Of a stretch of 64,000 nucleotides of DNA, positions 32,896-44,879 are shown one piece after another. Each line of letters starts with the position of its first letter. Positions within the stretch are counted from its first letter, which is position 1. Source of the DNA: Takakia lepidozioides (taxonomy: Eukaryota; Streptophyta; Takakiopsida; Takakiales; Takakiaceae). A program made the position numbers and the translations under genes. Under the pieces are notes generated by a model. It was not told the origin of the DNA. It did no database searches and saw only the letters and a list, made by a program, of their open reading frames with translations. The stretch is from positions 63,674,001 through 63,738,000 of the forward strand of contig CM060733.1 in assembly GCA_030704615.1 (NCBI GenBank). The letters are read 5' to 3'.

Positions 32896-33646
32896 CGTCC
32901 TGCTCGCCGACAAGGCTGCCGGAGCGGGGGTTCCCGGGCCGTACCCGTCAGCTCACACGCTTGCAATAAAATCAAGCCACATCCATATTGGGACCGTGGT
33001 TATGGTGCGTTGCTGCTGGGGCTCTTGCCAGCCGACGCGCTATCTAACTTGCCTGCCTCATCATATGTCTCACGAGCATAGTGATAGCGCGGCAGTTTAG
33101 TGAGCCACTGCTGGGCATGCTCTAAGCCAGTCGTGGATTGGCCTATGGGTCTCGGGTTCAAACGTTCAACCCCTATCATCTATCTCATTGCCTTCAGGCT
33201 GCCCCTGTAATAGACTAAGTTTATAACTATTGCTTAGCCAAATGCCCAACTAATTAATTTCCTATTTACTTGGACATCCTCAATGTTGTGCACCTAATCT
33301 CCCCAACCATTGTAAACGTATCGTTACTAGTAAGACATAATCAGGATCTGTCCATCTGCAATAATCTTAACTACCTTCACCCTACCATCACCAACCCCTA
33401 TACCTATATTATCTAGAATTGCCTCTACGCCATCCCCATTTGCTCCGGATCCTGCTCTGGGCATAACACCCTTATAATTACAATGCCGGTTTTCTAGCCG
33501 GTTAGGAAGCTCGATGGCTTTTGCCGGTTCCCTTCCATAGCCGGTTCCTTCGGAGGCTGCACTTTCCGGGTATGCATATGTGCATAACCGGCAAATAACC
33601 GTCGGGTATGCATGTCCAAATGCCATACCTGGCCAGGGTAGTTGCA
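32896..33646. other. Intronic spacer with CCGGTT repeats
   Basis: Contains scattered GCCGGTT/AACCGGC words (33485-33600). No gene is recognised. Confidence 0.4.
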
Positions 33647-34368
33647 CGCTAAGGTGGACCAAAAACGGCAGATGCTGCTTCCATAGAAGTCCATGACCAA
33701 ATTTAGAATTAATGATATTTCCCCAAATAATTTTAAATGATGATAGACAATGGTATAATTAACATTTTTAGTAAAGGGTTTACCCCAAACATCAAAGATA
33801 ATTTTTACTATAATTTTTAATCTTTAATTTGAATAAAAATTGATATATCAGAAATAGAATTTACATCGATTTGTCCATATACAACCAAGCCATTGTAGAT
33901 TACATTTTTGTATCCTTTGCAGTAAAATATGACACCTCAAAAGCCCAAAACACAAGATGTACTAAACTAGAACAAATCCACCTATATATAACACTCATAT
34001 TAGTCCATAGGTAGTAAATGACAGTTGATATTGTCATTTTAAATTGAAATCTAGATTGTTCTATAAATTGGCCCCCTTTCCTCAAAAGTTCAAAGAAATA
34101 CACCAAAGACACAATGGCTTATTTTGAGTCCATGTATTTCCATTTGCAGCGGTAACAGTCCACAGTTGTCGTGTTCAAAAGTCCATAGCCCTTCGATATT
34201 TTATTGGATTGACAATTGGACAGTTGACATAGATAGATATTGAAGTTAGAAATCCAGCATAGAAAATGTTTCTCAGTATTATTCATTATATTAAATTTAA
34301 TTCATGATATCATGTACGACAGTCACTGAAAACTGTGCCAATAACGCAGTTTTTGGTCCACCTTAGCA
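33647..34368. mobile_element. ~720-bp MITE-like element
   Basis: GCTAAGGTGGACCAAAAAC at 33648-33666 is mirrored by GTTTTTGGTCCACCTTAGC at 34349-34367. TGCA flanks both ends, a possible 4-bp duplication. The interior is AT-rich and non-coding. It truncates the LTR-like repeat of gypsy copy D. Confidence 0.75.
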
Positions 34369-34405
34369 TGCATCTACCCGCCAACACTGGTTTTGACCCC
34401 CCTTG

Positions 34406-34924
34406 TCGTGCACCTAAGCATCGTGCCACAACATACATCGCTGCCCAACCACACTTCCTAGCATATAGTCCTAGAAAGCCACGCCATAATGATACGGAAA
34501 TGGTGAAAAATGGAGAAACCACTCTATCATATTATATAAGTCAAGCCAATGGCACCTTTGCTGAAGGACTCCACCATAGAGACCTCACCCACTCTCCATC
34601 TCAAGAACTAGAGCTATGGCGGCGAGAGAGGCCTCGGGAGGCTCGACTAGAAGAAGACGAGCCTGCCTACGTCTCACGTGGAGATAACCTCCCCACGTCC
34701 CAAGTGAGGTTCGCCACCTCACTTGGCACATGGAACCAAATGAAGTTCCAATGCCAACAAAATACAAATATAAATGTATAATGTCCTAATTAGCTAGAAA
34801 TAACTATTTATAACTAATCACAAACAAAACCATGACAGCTGTCGTGCACCTAAGCATCGTGCCACAACATACATCGCTGTCCAACCACACTTCCTAGCAT
34901 ATAGTCCTAGAAAGCCACGCCACA
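34406..34924 (-). mobile_element. LTR of gypsy copy D with a second partial LTR start
   Basis: On the minus strand, TGTGGCGTGGC at 34924 follows a polypurine tract (AGGGGGGCGAT). Its first ~80 bp (GGTTGGACAGCGATGTATG, GCACGACAGCTGTCA) resemble copy B's LTR start at 61627. The same ~80 bp recurs at 34486-34406, about 440 bp further, cut short by the MITE. A TATATAATA word lies near 34535-34545. Confidence 0.6.
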
Positions 34925-35680
34925 ATCGCCCCCCTAACTGGTGATTAGGTCCCTCTAACACCGGATAGCTTGCAAGTATCCACCCCAATAAGATCATCGC
35001 TTGGTCTTCAATCGCACAAGTCCCAATACTTGAAGTCGATAGATCAGGAGGCCTGGTGCAAACGTAGCCCCATCGTTAGTCGCCTTCATGCAATCCATGA
35101 TCTTCAATTGAGTATCCATAGCATTGAAGCCCCACTAGCTGGACCTTGGATCACTTGTCCGCCTCACCATTGTCATGCCCACTACCTCTGTCCAAGACAT
35201 CGTGGACACAACCATTCTCCGATAGGAACCTCCTCAAGTGGCGGTGTCAAGCATCTCGTGTGCCACCCCCTTGAGCATTTGTCACACACCAACATGGTTG
35301 CGGCGCCACCAGCATGCAACGCAACCCTGCAGGTACCACTGCAAGGTTGGGATCTATCCTCCCATCCACATGTGGAAGGTGACATGGCGCACAATTGCGC
35401 ACATGGTCCTTCCATATCATGCCATCTCGACCCTCCAGAATCAACACTCCTGAAGGCAACACCTCCCTGCCCCTTAGAATCACACGTCCTGCTCTGACAT
35501 TCAAGGTCGTAGGCGATGTCTGCTGCAGATACGCATAGTCCCCAGGGTGGAAACGCCGAACACTTGGCCGATATCCCCCTCCACGTATAGTGGCGTACCT
35601 CAATGTGTCTCGGTGTTGGGCAATAGCAAGGTTCTCAAAAGCCATAGACATGACTCTCTTGAACAACTTTGCCCGACAAT
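34925..35680 (-). pseudogene. Integrase C-terminus and PHD finger of gypsy copy D
   Basis: The minus strand matches the last ~170 codons of copy B: ELFKRVM...FENLAIAQHRD, then GRVILRGREVLPSGVL, WKDHVRNCAPCHLP, and in another frame the PHD part ATMLVCDKCSRGWHTRCL...WLCPRC. Copy B's 3' untranslated part and polypurine tract are also recognisable. It lies within a predicted intron of the metallophosphoesterase gene. Confidence 0.82.
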
Positions 35681-36968
35681 GAACCATTATCCTTACAGGG
35701 GAAAAACCTCTGGCCATCGTATCTAGTAAAAGAACAACTATTGAACGGAAGCAGGACAGTTTTACCTGAGCCAAATCAAGAAGAGTGGGGGGGATACCAG
35801 TAGGACCATTGTGGCCCAAAAAAATGAGGGAATGGTTGGGTGGTGCTTCCATTGCAAGCTTCTTGATCCGCGCCGCACTCTCTGTGTCATTATGTGCACC
35901 ATATCTAGAGAAAATTCCATTTGAACCCAACAGTTAGAAGCACTCGAGCCCTTTCTGGCTACTTAGACCTCCATGCAGGTTCTGTATATGTTCTCTCTCT
36001 AATGGATTCCTTTTTAATGTACTGTATCCCAGTGACACCGAACAGTTGCTTCAAACCAAACCAATTATCATACTTGTATTGCACTACTGTCATACTCCAG
36101 AGGCTAACAGGGACAACCTGGTGGCACAAAGCTTGTACGGATTGTAAGCAACACGAGGACGTCCCCCGCTCGTGAAAGGCCGACAGCCGACAACACTCAA
36201 CCGCAGATTAGGGAAATCCAGACGACCATATCCCACATGTGTCTTTCCAAGCCTAGTAAAACATGCAGACACACAGGTCTTGAGAGGAGTGAAACACTCA
36301 GATCAGGAAAGACCGACTATACCATTGCTCCCAAGAAAGGCCTCTATCCGTCCAACAGTCCCGTTGTCAGTCCAGGTTCTCCCTTTCTTCCCCTACAGTA
36401 TAATTTTCTCAATCACTTCCGCCACAAGAACCACATTAATATCATACTAAGCACAGCCCCAAGCAACCAAGTGAGACTTACAAATCCACCTGTGCCTGAA
36501 CAGCATCCCTCTTCACTGCAGTCGCCCCTTGAATGTACCTTTCAAAGAAAATAAAATGTGGAGCATCAGAAATGAAGAACGTAGAAAACCTTAAATCATC
36601 AACCAAAACAGTTCACATCTTCCACAAATGTACCTCTCATAAGCATTCCCTGTGGATGTCTATTGGGGCCCAACCAGGCCCAAATCTAGAACCCTAATCC
36701 TTTCCCGGAAAGTTGGATTAGCTTAGTCATTTGGCAAAAGGCGACGATGTCCACCAGCAGTCGTGGTTGCCTAGAATGACTGCTTTTGGTAAACCGAGAT
36801 TACTGATGTCCCTCACCAGCTCCACATTCTCGTCTCCAAATTCCCCTGCCATCCAAGGCACACCACAAGGATTGTGGTTTTCCACTATAGCACTTTGACT
36901 GGAAAAAGACACAAGCCATGATAATTCAAGGGATCACTGTAATGAAGATGTCAGGTAATTACTGAAGC

Positions 36969-37160
36969 CTACAAATCCACATGCTCAAGTTCTCGTACAT
37001 TGATGTCGTCATACTTCACTAGAGATACAGGGTCCGTGAGGATTTGATTCACTAAGCCTTTCATCATGCTGACAAAAACTTTAGGCTGGAACCCTAAAGC
37101 AGTTATGCTCGTCTTGAGCAGATAATGCACTGGAGCTTTGACATAACCCTCCATGTACAA
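36969..37160 (-). other. Short unassigned ORF/exon candidate
   Basis: A 63-residue frame (QPKVFVSMMKGLVNQ, DDINVRELEH) has ordinary protein composition, but I do not recognise it. It lies upstream of the first metallophosphoesterase block and could be an exon of that or another gene. Confidence 0.3.
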
Positions 37161-38080
37161 GGCACCCTTTTCTGCTGAAGATTCTGATCTAGGAAAAAAC
37201 TTCAGGAGGAGCTCCTATAACAGAGTCCTAGCCACATCATTAGCAACAACAGAAGGGAGGGAAGAGTCACATACCTGTGAACGTCCGGCTGCACAACAAT
37301 GTATAGAAAAAAAGTCCCTCAAGCATATCCCACCAGCTTAGTATGTGTCTACTTCTGTGAAGAATTTTGCATTGGCTAGTGCCTGAGGAGACAAAAACTA
37401 AGAATCAGCTTGAAGCCCAACCTTCAATGTAATGTGGTTACTGAATTGAGAACAATTGTGCGCTGATGAAGTCTTGCTTTGTGTAACAACACCTAATCTA
37501 TCAGTCCAATATTCTGTGACTTGACATATAAGATGGTGATTCATTAAAAAATAACTGGAAGAAGGAAATACAACACTCCTGAACAGGGATATGATGATTT
37601 ACCTTCAAGAATTTCAGAGCGTCTCCACGTGTAATAATTCAATTTTTATTTAAGATTTATCATTTCGAAATATATTTTAATTATGAACTATTATTCCACG
37701 TGGACGGGGACAGTATACGTAGATCTGGAGTGGTTAAAGACCCCCATTGATTGGTACCACTTTGAGAGTGGTGTAGAGTGAGTGGTTACAGACCATTTAG
37801 TAACTGGAACCACTCGGCCAGTGGTTACGCATGAGTGATTATATACACACCAGTGATTGGTATTACTTCTCTGGTGATACATGAAAAACTTTAGTGGTTT
37901 GTGTGTTGATGGAAAACCCAAAATCCATCCATCTATCGCTACATTCATCCATCCAGTCATGAGTAGAGGGGACTTAGCATTTTTTTTGTCTTCCCTGCCA
38001 CTGTGACATCTGTTTGTTTTCTTTGTGTCGAGTTTGATCGTGAGAGACAAATATGATAGAGCTGTGTTTGTTTTCTTATA
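37161..38080. other. No gene recognised
   Basis: AT-rich spacer. AGTGGTTA/GTGGTACCACTT-type words recur at 37720-37900. Nothing coding is supported. Confidence 0.4.
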
Positions 38081-38084
38081 GTGT

Positions 38085-38575
38085 CGAGTTTGATCATGAG
38101 AGACGACGGGCGGAGCTGGTGTGATAGGGGCAGACAGGGACTCAAGACCTAGAATCGGGGCATGAAGGTGTGCACGATGGTAGGATAACCGCGATCGCAA
38201 GGTGTGGTTTTTTCTCAATGTACAATGACGAGCGGAGCTGGTGGGATAGGGGGCAGACAGGGACTCAAGACCAGCTAGAATCGGGGCATGAAGGCGTGCA
38301 CGATGGTGGGACAACCGCGATCGCAAGGTGTGGTTTTAATTCTCAATGTACAATGACGAGCGGAGCTGGTGGGATAGGGGGCAGACAGGGACTCAAGCCC
38401 TAGAATCGGGGCATGAAGGCATGCACGATGGTGGGACAACCGCGATTGCAAGGTGTGGCTTTTTTTCAATGTACAATGACGAGTAGAGCTGGTGGGATAG
38501 GGGGCAGACAGGGACTCAAGCCCTAGAATCGGGGCATGAAGGCGTGCACGATGGTGGGACAATCACGATCACTGT
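38085..38575 (+). repeat. ~125-bp tandem repeat, four copies
   Basis: Units contain GGAGCTGGTGGGATAGGGG, GGGACTCAAGCCCTAGAATC, GGGGCATGAAGGCGTGCACG and AACCGCGATCGCAAGGTGTG. A part copy (GGGACAACCGCAATCGCAAG) lies at about 42565 in the PPR region. Confidence 0.9.
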
Positions 38576-38637
38576 AACATTCTAGAAGGTTCTAGATGGA
38601 AGAGGAAAGTTCCCTAGAAGTTTAACTAGGAAGGTTC

Positions 38638-39027
38638 CTAGGAAGTTTGACTTAAGGAAGTTTGACTTGAGGCTCTAATGTGAGTGTGCATCTGCTTTCC
38701 AGCTTCAAGGCCTTCCATCTTGATGCACTTATGCAAGAGACAAACATAAAATCTGCTGAAAATGCCTCCTTGCAGGTTTAAAGTCTGTAGAGCCTCTTTC
38801 AGTCTGCGTGCCTCACAAAGCATCTTCACATGCCCAGAAGTGCCAGAAGAGGCATTGTGGACTCCCTCTCTTGATCCTCTTCCAGAAACTGTGGTCATGG
38901 TTGAGGTAGAGCTTGCCCCAAGTGTGGAGAAAATGTGAAGGAACGTGACTACTTCCCAAATCGGAGATAACTCTTTGCTAAAATACAAACCTTGCCAGAA
39001 ATATTTGCTCTTTGGCTGCACAACCAT
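38638..39027 (-). pseudogene. N-terminal fragment of a PPR protein
   Basis: The 129-residue minus frame contains LCEARRLKEALQTLNLQG and YVCLLHKCIKMEGLEAGKQM, the start of PLS-type PPR proteins. The same start is found on the plus strand at 42060-42190. It ends abruptly, so it is a detached 5' piece. Confidence 0.7.
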
Positions 39028-39440
39028 CTATGAGACATACAGCTGAAGTATCACATTATGGTCCCATGCAACTCTTCATCCGATGGACGTTAAAGAAGGG
39101 TGTCACCTTCTCAATTGCGGCCTTAAATGCATCGGCAATCCTGCCCTGGACCATACACCCTGGTTAGACATGGGTGGACCACAACCCATGAGCCATCTCT
39201 ACTGAAGATGCTTGGAAACTGAAATGCATCAGGACAAGGGATTATGAGCAACAAGCTCCAGCTGCCTTGAACCAGCTCAATCATTGCAGAGACATTGGTA
39301 TGCCATCAACTCATGTCCCTCATACGATCTGATTGAAAGTTTTTCCAAAAGGACAATTATGATGAGTAAGGGTAGTGCTTCAGCACACTATTTAAGGGCC
39401 TAGCTGCTTGTATGATGCTTAGTCCATTTGTAGGCAAGTA
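39028..39440. other. No gene recognised
   Basis: Spacer; nothing supported. Confidence 0.4.
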
Positions 39441-39469
39441 TTCATTAGATTTCTGACAATAACTTGACA

Positions 39470-40310
39470 CGATAAGTTTCAGTCAGCTCTTCTTGCAGAT
39501 TATGATTATCACGTGTAAGCAGAGCCACCTTTTCCTTGCATACTTCCAGCTCCTGCTCCAAACCAGTGGCCCTGCTACAACCCTTGAGTTGGTCTAATGC
39601 TTTTGATATATGTTCTCTAAAATCCAATGGTTTAGTTCTGGGTCTAGCAATTCTCTCAATAACAATAAAAGCAGGATACTGTAATTCTTTAATACCATGA
39701 CTATAACAGTATTACCCAATTCTCGTCGGAAAATGAAGGAGGACCACATTTGTACTGCTTACTGATTTCACCATACTGATGTCTTTCAAGCATGATCATA
39801 CTTAAATGAGGGCAACTACAGTAAAGAAGGACTTTTGCAAAGAGAAAAGAGGGAACAAAGGGGATCCCCAGATGCCACAACCAGCACTTATTCTCAGTCA
39901 ACAATGACGAGAACACTTTGTGCACTAGCTACATAGAGAAAGAGAGCTCATTGACCCACCTTCGGGCCTGCATGCGGGTGGCAACATCCATGCTCTCTGG
40001 AACCCCTGATTTCTGTAGACACAGTGTCTCTATGTCCTTCTGCAGCTCATCTCTCTCTGCACTTATCAAAGCCAATCAATTGTGCCATCTCATGACAATG
40101 AAGCTGAAACGTAGATGCATTTATTGACACAATTTTTAATGAGAATCGGTCAGCCTTGCATTTAACATAACGTACCCATAGATGCCTCCTCCCAAACTGC
40201 CCTCTTCTCTCTCACACAATAAGGTTACAGGGTTATTACCATGCTCTAGCTGGACAATGCGGCACATCAATGCTGCATTTCTGCTTGCTACGTCTGCCAT
40301 GACTGCCGCT
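39470..40310 (-). pseudogene. Exons of a plant coiled-coil protein
   Basis: Three minus-strand blocks line up: ADVASRNAALMCRIVQLEHG (about 40300-40240), LISAERDELQKDIETLCLQKSG (about 40075-39960, followed by a GTGGGT donor) and GLEQELEVCKEKVALLTRDN...LQEELTETYRVK (about 39575-39470). They resemble the N-terminus of a plant coiled-coil family that I know only by sequence. No further exons are visible in the window, so it is a fragment or an incomplete gene. Confidence 0.5.
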
Positions 40311-40854
40311 CTGTGCTTCCCACCAAGAAATCATCCTTGAGTCACCAAGTGTATTCCTTGTATTCCCACCAAGGAATACAAATCTTCCAATCCCTGCGCA
40401 AACCCTGACATGGATACTATCCTAAAACACCAAGGGGACAAATTTCATATCTCTGTCAAGAGCTGAAAGCAGACCTAACTTGTGGCTCAACACATTATCC
40501 ACAGTGTACTACTGAACTGGGCTAACCACTAAACAACAGTTGGTTGCTTGAAGGAGACAAATTTGAACCAAATTCCTCCCCATCTTGCCGAAACCCCTGA
40601 AATTGGTCACTTATCTTGCCTTGAAACCAATGAACTGATTTGAACTCCGACAATCCACCGACGCGGAACGCAGATCATTGAGTATATGTATTATTCATCA
40701 GGCAGAACAAGACGTTGCTGTAGTCAGGTAATGTCAGATTGGTCTGTGAGAACCACCACGATGCAGCTGAACAGTCAGAGATTGAAAAACGGACTGCTAA
40801 GACCAAGCTGAACCTTGTAAACATCAGCAAGAATACCACCTGCGATCGGTGTGT
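40311..40854. other. No gene recognised
   Basis: Spacer; nothing supported. Confidence 0.4.
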
Positions 40855-42010
40855 GAAACCCCTCCGTGCTCGAGCACGCGATGCCCCCCACGCTGCAAGA
40901 CAGTTTGGGCAGTCCGGGTAGATATAAAACATTTGACGACGACGATGACGTGTCTACGATGACCTGGCTACGATGACGTGACGAAAAAACGTGGCGACAA
41001 TGACATGGCACTATGGCACCCTATTCCTGCTCTACGCTAAACTAGCTTCCAACCTTCGGTCGTCGCTAGAACTAGGGGTTCGCGTTGCTCCACACTACTA
41101 GCGACAGATTCTGAGAACTACGTTCAATTTTTCATTAAAAAAGGGGTTGGTCATCCCCACGGTGTTACATGCAGAGATCCCGTGTTTTGTTTTCTCTGGA
41201 ATAAAAATGGCAGATCTGCATTTCAATGTTCAATTTTCACAAGCTGCATCAATCAATAACAACATACCCAAATACCCTTACATTTACTATATGAACTTTC
41301 AGGCAGCCACCATGGGATTGGATCTTGGTGGGTTAAGGCTAGCTTTTGACAATATTCATGTAAGTTCATCGAGGGCTCCATCCAAAGCCACACCACGAGA
41401 AACAAACAAACATGTCCAACTTTAAGATGCTGAACAAACTTGTGCACAGTGCTGCCTCTCTCATCAAGCTCATTAAAATTCGTATTCACTTCCATCTTCA
41501 AGCTTTGGAGAAGCTCCACCACCCAAACCCAGAATTAGGACAGCACTCTGATTTCCATCCACTGTCACCAGAATCAGTGAAACATCACCCCTTCAGTCAA
41601 GTGCAGTGGATGCTTGAAAGTTCATATAGTGAATGTAAGGGTATTTGGGTATGTTGTTATTGATTGATGCGGTTTGTGAAAATTGAACATTGAAATGCAG
41701 ATCCGCCATTTTTCTTCCATAAAAAAACAAAACACGGGTTCTCTGCATGTAACACAGTGGGGATGACCCACCCTTTTTTTCTGAAAATTTGAACGTAGTA
41801 GTGCGGAGCAACGCGAAGCCCTAGTTCTAGCGACGACCGAAGGTCGGAAGCTAGTTTAGCGTAGAGCAGGAATAGGGTGCCATAATGCCACATCATCGTC
41901 GCCATGTCATCGTAGACACGTCATCGTCATCGTCAATTTATTTGGAACCTGTCCGAAATGCCCAAAAAGCAGCGCAGGGAAGGGATGCCCCCGCGTGCTC
42001 GAGCTTCTGA
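40855..42010. repeat. Large inverted repeat (~330-420-bp arms) around a ~215-bp core
   Basis: The left arm (40855-41385) and right arm (about 41603-42010) are reverse complements over TGCTCGAGCAC/GCTCGAG, CGTCATCGT-rich ends, CTTCGGTCGTCGCTAGAACT and ACATTTACTATATGAACTTTCA. The core 41386-41602 recurs in reverse complement at 49740-49930. One arm recurs alone at 61719-62175. This looks like a foldback-type mobile repeat. Confidence 0.8.
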
Positions 42011-42029
42011 AAGAGGATAGAGAGAGGGA

Positions 42030-42600
42030 GTCCACAATGCCTCTTCTAGCACTTCTGCGCATGTGAAGATGTTTTGTGAGGCAGGCAAAGTGACAGAGGC
42101 TCTACAGACTTTAAACCAATGAGGCATTCAGATACCTATGTTTGTCTCTTGCTTAAGTGCATCAAGATGAAAGGTCTGGAAGCTGGAAAGCAGGTGCACA
42201 CACACATTATCCAAAGTGGATTCACGCCAAATGTTTTTCTACTCAACACCCTTGTCAACATGTACGTTAAGGGCGGGAGCATCATGGATGTTCACCAAGC
42301 ATTCAACAGAATGCCTCAATGATCTTGATCACGTGGAATATAATGTTGGCAGGATTTACCAAGCATGGGTGTGGTAGGAATGCTTTTGAGACCTATGAGC
42401 AGATTCTGCGCAAAGGGGTGAAGCCCAACCACATCAGATTTGTTTGTGTTTGCAATGCGTGTGCAAGCCTGGGAGCTCTGGAAAAGGGGAAAGAGGTCCA
42501 TGGTGACATCGTCAAAGCTGGAATTGTACCATATGTCATTCATATGTCACTCATGATGGTGGGACAACCGCAATCGCAAGGTGTGGCTTTTTCTTAATGT
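42030..42600 (+). pseudogene. 5' part of a PPR gene
   Basis: FCEAGKVTEALQTLN, then YVCLLLKCIKMKGLEAGKQV, NTLVNMYVKGGSIMDVHQAFNRMP, and after a stop more PPR modules (GFTKHGCGRNAFETYEQILR). It breaks into the 125-bp repeat at about 42560. Confidence 0.75.
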
Positions 42601-42869
42601 ACGATGTGAAGAAGTTTGTCCATCCTGCACATGTGGGCTCTTGGCTCCTATTAGTACCATGATTTGATATTCTTCCTGATTATGTTTACAAGGTTCTTGG
42701 GAGAGTCAGCTCGGTCTTAGCAGGCTGTGTTTCAATCTATGCCTGCTCAGCTGCACCATGTTGGTTCTCACAGACCAATCCGACATCACCTGACACAAGC
42801 AGCACACACAAGGGGTCCTTTTGGGTTGATGGTCAAATCCTCCATGGATCATGCCACAAGGTCAAGGAC

Positions 42870-43225
42870 AATGTGGTGAGGGCACCTTCTTCTTCGACCT
42901 ATTTCAGCCTATTTTGCCCTCTCATCAGACTCGGCCGTGAGATGCATATTGAATTTTCAAGGACTCAATGTGGTGAGGGCACCTTCTTTGACCTATTTCA
43001 GTCTGTTTTGCCCTCTCATCAGACTCGGCCCTGAGATGCATATTGAATTCTGCAAGTTAGGTCGTTGGGTAGATGGTCAACTAGAAACAGCAGCGGCAAC
43101 GGCACAAATGATAGAACAAGGCACTGCTAATGTTTAGGCACCTTCTTCAACACTTTTCACCCTGTTTTTCCCTCTTGTCAGAGTCGGCCCTAAATTTCCA
43201 TGTTGAATTTTGCAAGTTAGCTGGT
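42870..43225 (+). repeat. ~95-bp tandem repeat, two good copies and one diverged
   Basis: AATGTGGTGAGGGCACCTTC...CCCTCTCATCAGACTCGGCC...GCATATTGAATT occurs at about 42870 and 42966, with a diverged copy at about 43127. Confidence 0.85.
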
Positions 43226-43529
43226 TCAGTGAATCTGGTTTGGAGTGATTTTGACATGATACTGCCAATGTGATAACAGGAAGTATCCAAAAACAGGTAA
43301 CAGAGAGAAGGTGTGGAATGAATACTTTGTTGACCCACGTCAATGATAGGACAACCGAGGCAAAAAGTTGAATCCCTGGTAGATGACAGAGAGTAGCAGA
43401 CGCAATTCAGCATAGGAACTAGTGTGATTGGGTGTTTCCTAGGTTGTCATTGTCAGCTGTTAGCAGTAAGGGAAAAGATGAATGCATGATTTGTGAAGAG
43501 GCATGGATTTTGGCATTTGATGCCAAAAT

Positions 43530-44500
43530 GCCGAAATGAGACGTGGTCTCTTGGACTGCAATAATTGCAGGATGTACTGAGCAAGGGCATGGTGAAGAGG
43601 CATTTGAACTCTTTGGTGTAGAGCCCGACAAGGTCACTCTCATTTGCATCCTCAAAAGGTGTGCCAGCCCAGCAGCTCTAGGGCTGGGCAAGGGGCTTCA
43701 TGCCCACATTGTCAGAGCTGGATTTGAATCAGATGTTTATGTAGGAACTAGCCTTGTCCATATGTGTGCCAAGTGTGGGGGTTTGGTGGATGCTCGAAAG
43801 ATGTTTGAAAAATGTCTAGGCGAGATGTGATTTCATGGAATGCTCACGCTCTTTCGGCAAATGCAACTAGAAGGCGTGATGGTCCATGCCCATATCATTG
43901 AAGCTGGCTTTGAGTCAGATGTCCGTGTGGGAAACACCCTTCTCAGCATGTATGTCAAGTGTGGGAGTCTGGTGGATGCATGCCGAGTCTTTAACAATAT
44001 GCCTGAACAAGATGTGGTTTCATGGAATGCAATGATTGCATGATACATTCAGCAAGGACGCAGTGAAGAGGCATTTAAACTCTTCTGGCAAATGCAACGA
44101 GTAGGTATGAAGCCTGATAAGCTCACATTTGTTACCATCCTCAACGCCTGCACCGGCCAGCAGCACTGGAACAGGACAGGCGTGTACATGCCCACATCAC
44201 AGAAGGTGGAGTGAGGCAATTGTCTGTTTAGGGAATGCCCTTGTCAACATGTATGCTAGGTGTGGAAGCGTGGTGGATGCGCGGAGAGTGTTTGATGCTT
44301 CCATAATTACAGCAACAGGAGCTAGCTGAATGCATCCTAGGACACATGTTCGGAAATTAGAACCACAAAATGCTGCAGTGTATATGTTGCTGTCAAATAT
44401 CTATGCTGCAACTCAGATGTGGACAATATAGAAAAGACCAGAAAATTGATGGAGGATAGAAGTCTGAAAAAGGTGGCAGGGCGAAGCTGGATATAGCTCA
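43530..44500 (+). pseudogene. PPR pseudogene (second subfamily) with E region
   Basis: Modules DVVSWTAIIAGCTEQGHGEEAFELF, GKGLHAHIVRAGFESDVYVG and MYVKCGSLVDACRVFNNMPEQD (to 44040), then after shifts ARCGSVVDARRVFD and an E-type PQNAAVYMLLSNIYAA (about 44370). Frameshifts and stops occur near 43830, 44040, 44170 and 44330. Confidence 0.75.
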
Positions 44501-44879
44501 CACCACAAACAGGGGAGATCTTTCCAATCTTGAAACATTGCGGAAGGGGATGAAAGAGAGGATATGCTTCTGACACATTTTGTGTTGCGTACTCTGGATC
44601 AGGTGCAGAAAATGGTAGTCTGCATATGTGGAGTCCTCGCATGGACCTTGTCTGTGATGGTAAAAAAGAATACAAGGCCTATGCAGGTTGCAGCCTGAAG
44701 ACAAGGCTTTTGGATCGCCAATTTTTACTCAGGCGAGGAGAAGTTGTGATAGTAGCAGATGCAATTGAGCATAGGAACTAGTATAATAAGTTGAGTTGGG
44801 TTTTCTAGAACAAATCTAGGCTGTCATTGTCGGCTGCTAGCAGCAAAGCAAGGATGTATGCATGAGTGGTCGAGCAAAG

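Larger units (their letters stand above)
30747..36912 (-). pseudogene. Plant calcineurin-like metallophosphoesterase gene, expanded and decayed
   Basis: Four blocks match, in order, a plant/cyanobacterial metallophosphoesterase family (I recall it as TIGR04168): GEFGDENVELVRDISNLGLP...GNHDCWW (36850-36745), HVGYGRLDFPNLRLSVVG (36240-36185), YGAHNDTESAARI...IFLGHNGPTG (exon 35904-35766, TAG acceptor, GTAAAA donor) and VPLVVFGHMHKS (about 31140). GNHD, GHNGPTG and GHMH are metal-site motifs of the fold. Downstream, MLVVGQDKTVYLNAAVVPRV needs a frame change near 31085, a TAA follows near 31000, and then the tail runs to 30747. The frame change and stop suggest a pseudogene. Introns hold a LINE, a MITE and gypsy copy D. 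Confidence 0.7.

Noticed and set aside
33090-33200. tRNA gene or tRNA-derived SINE (GGGTTCAAAC box near 33150)
   Set aside because: A B-box-like word is present but no cloverleaf, A-box spacing or repeat copies could be shown.
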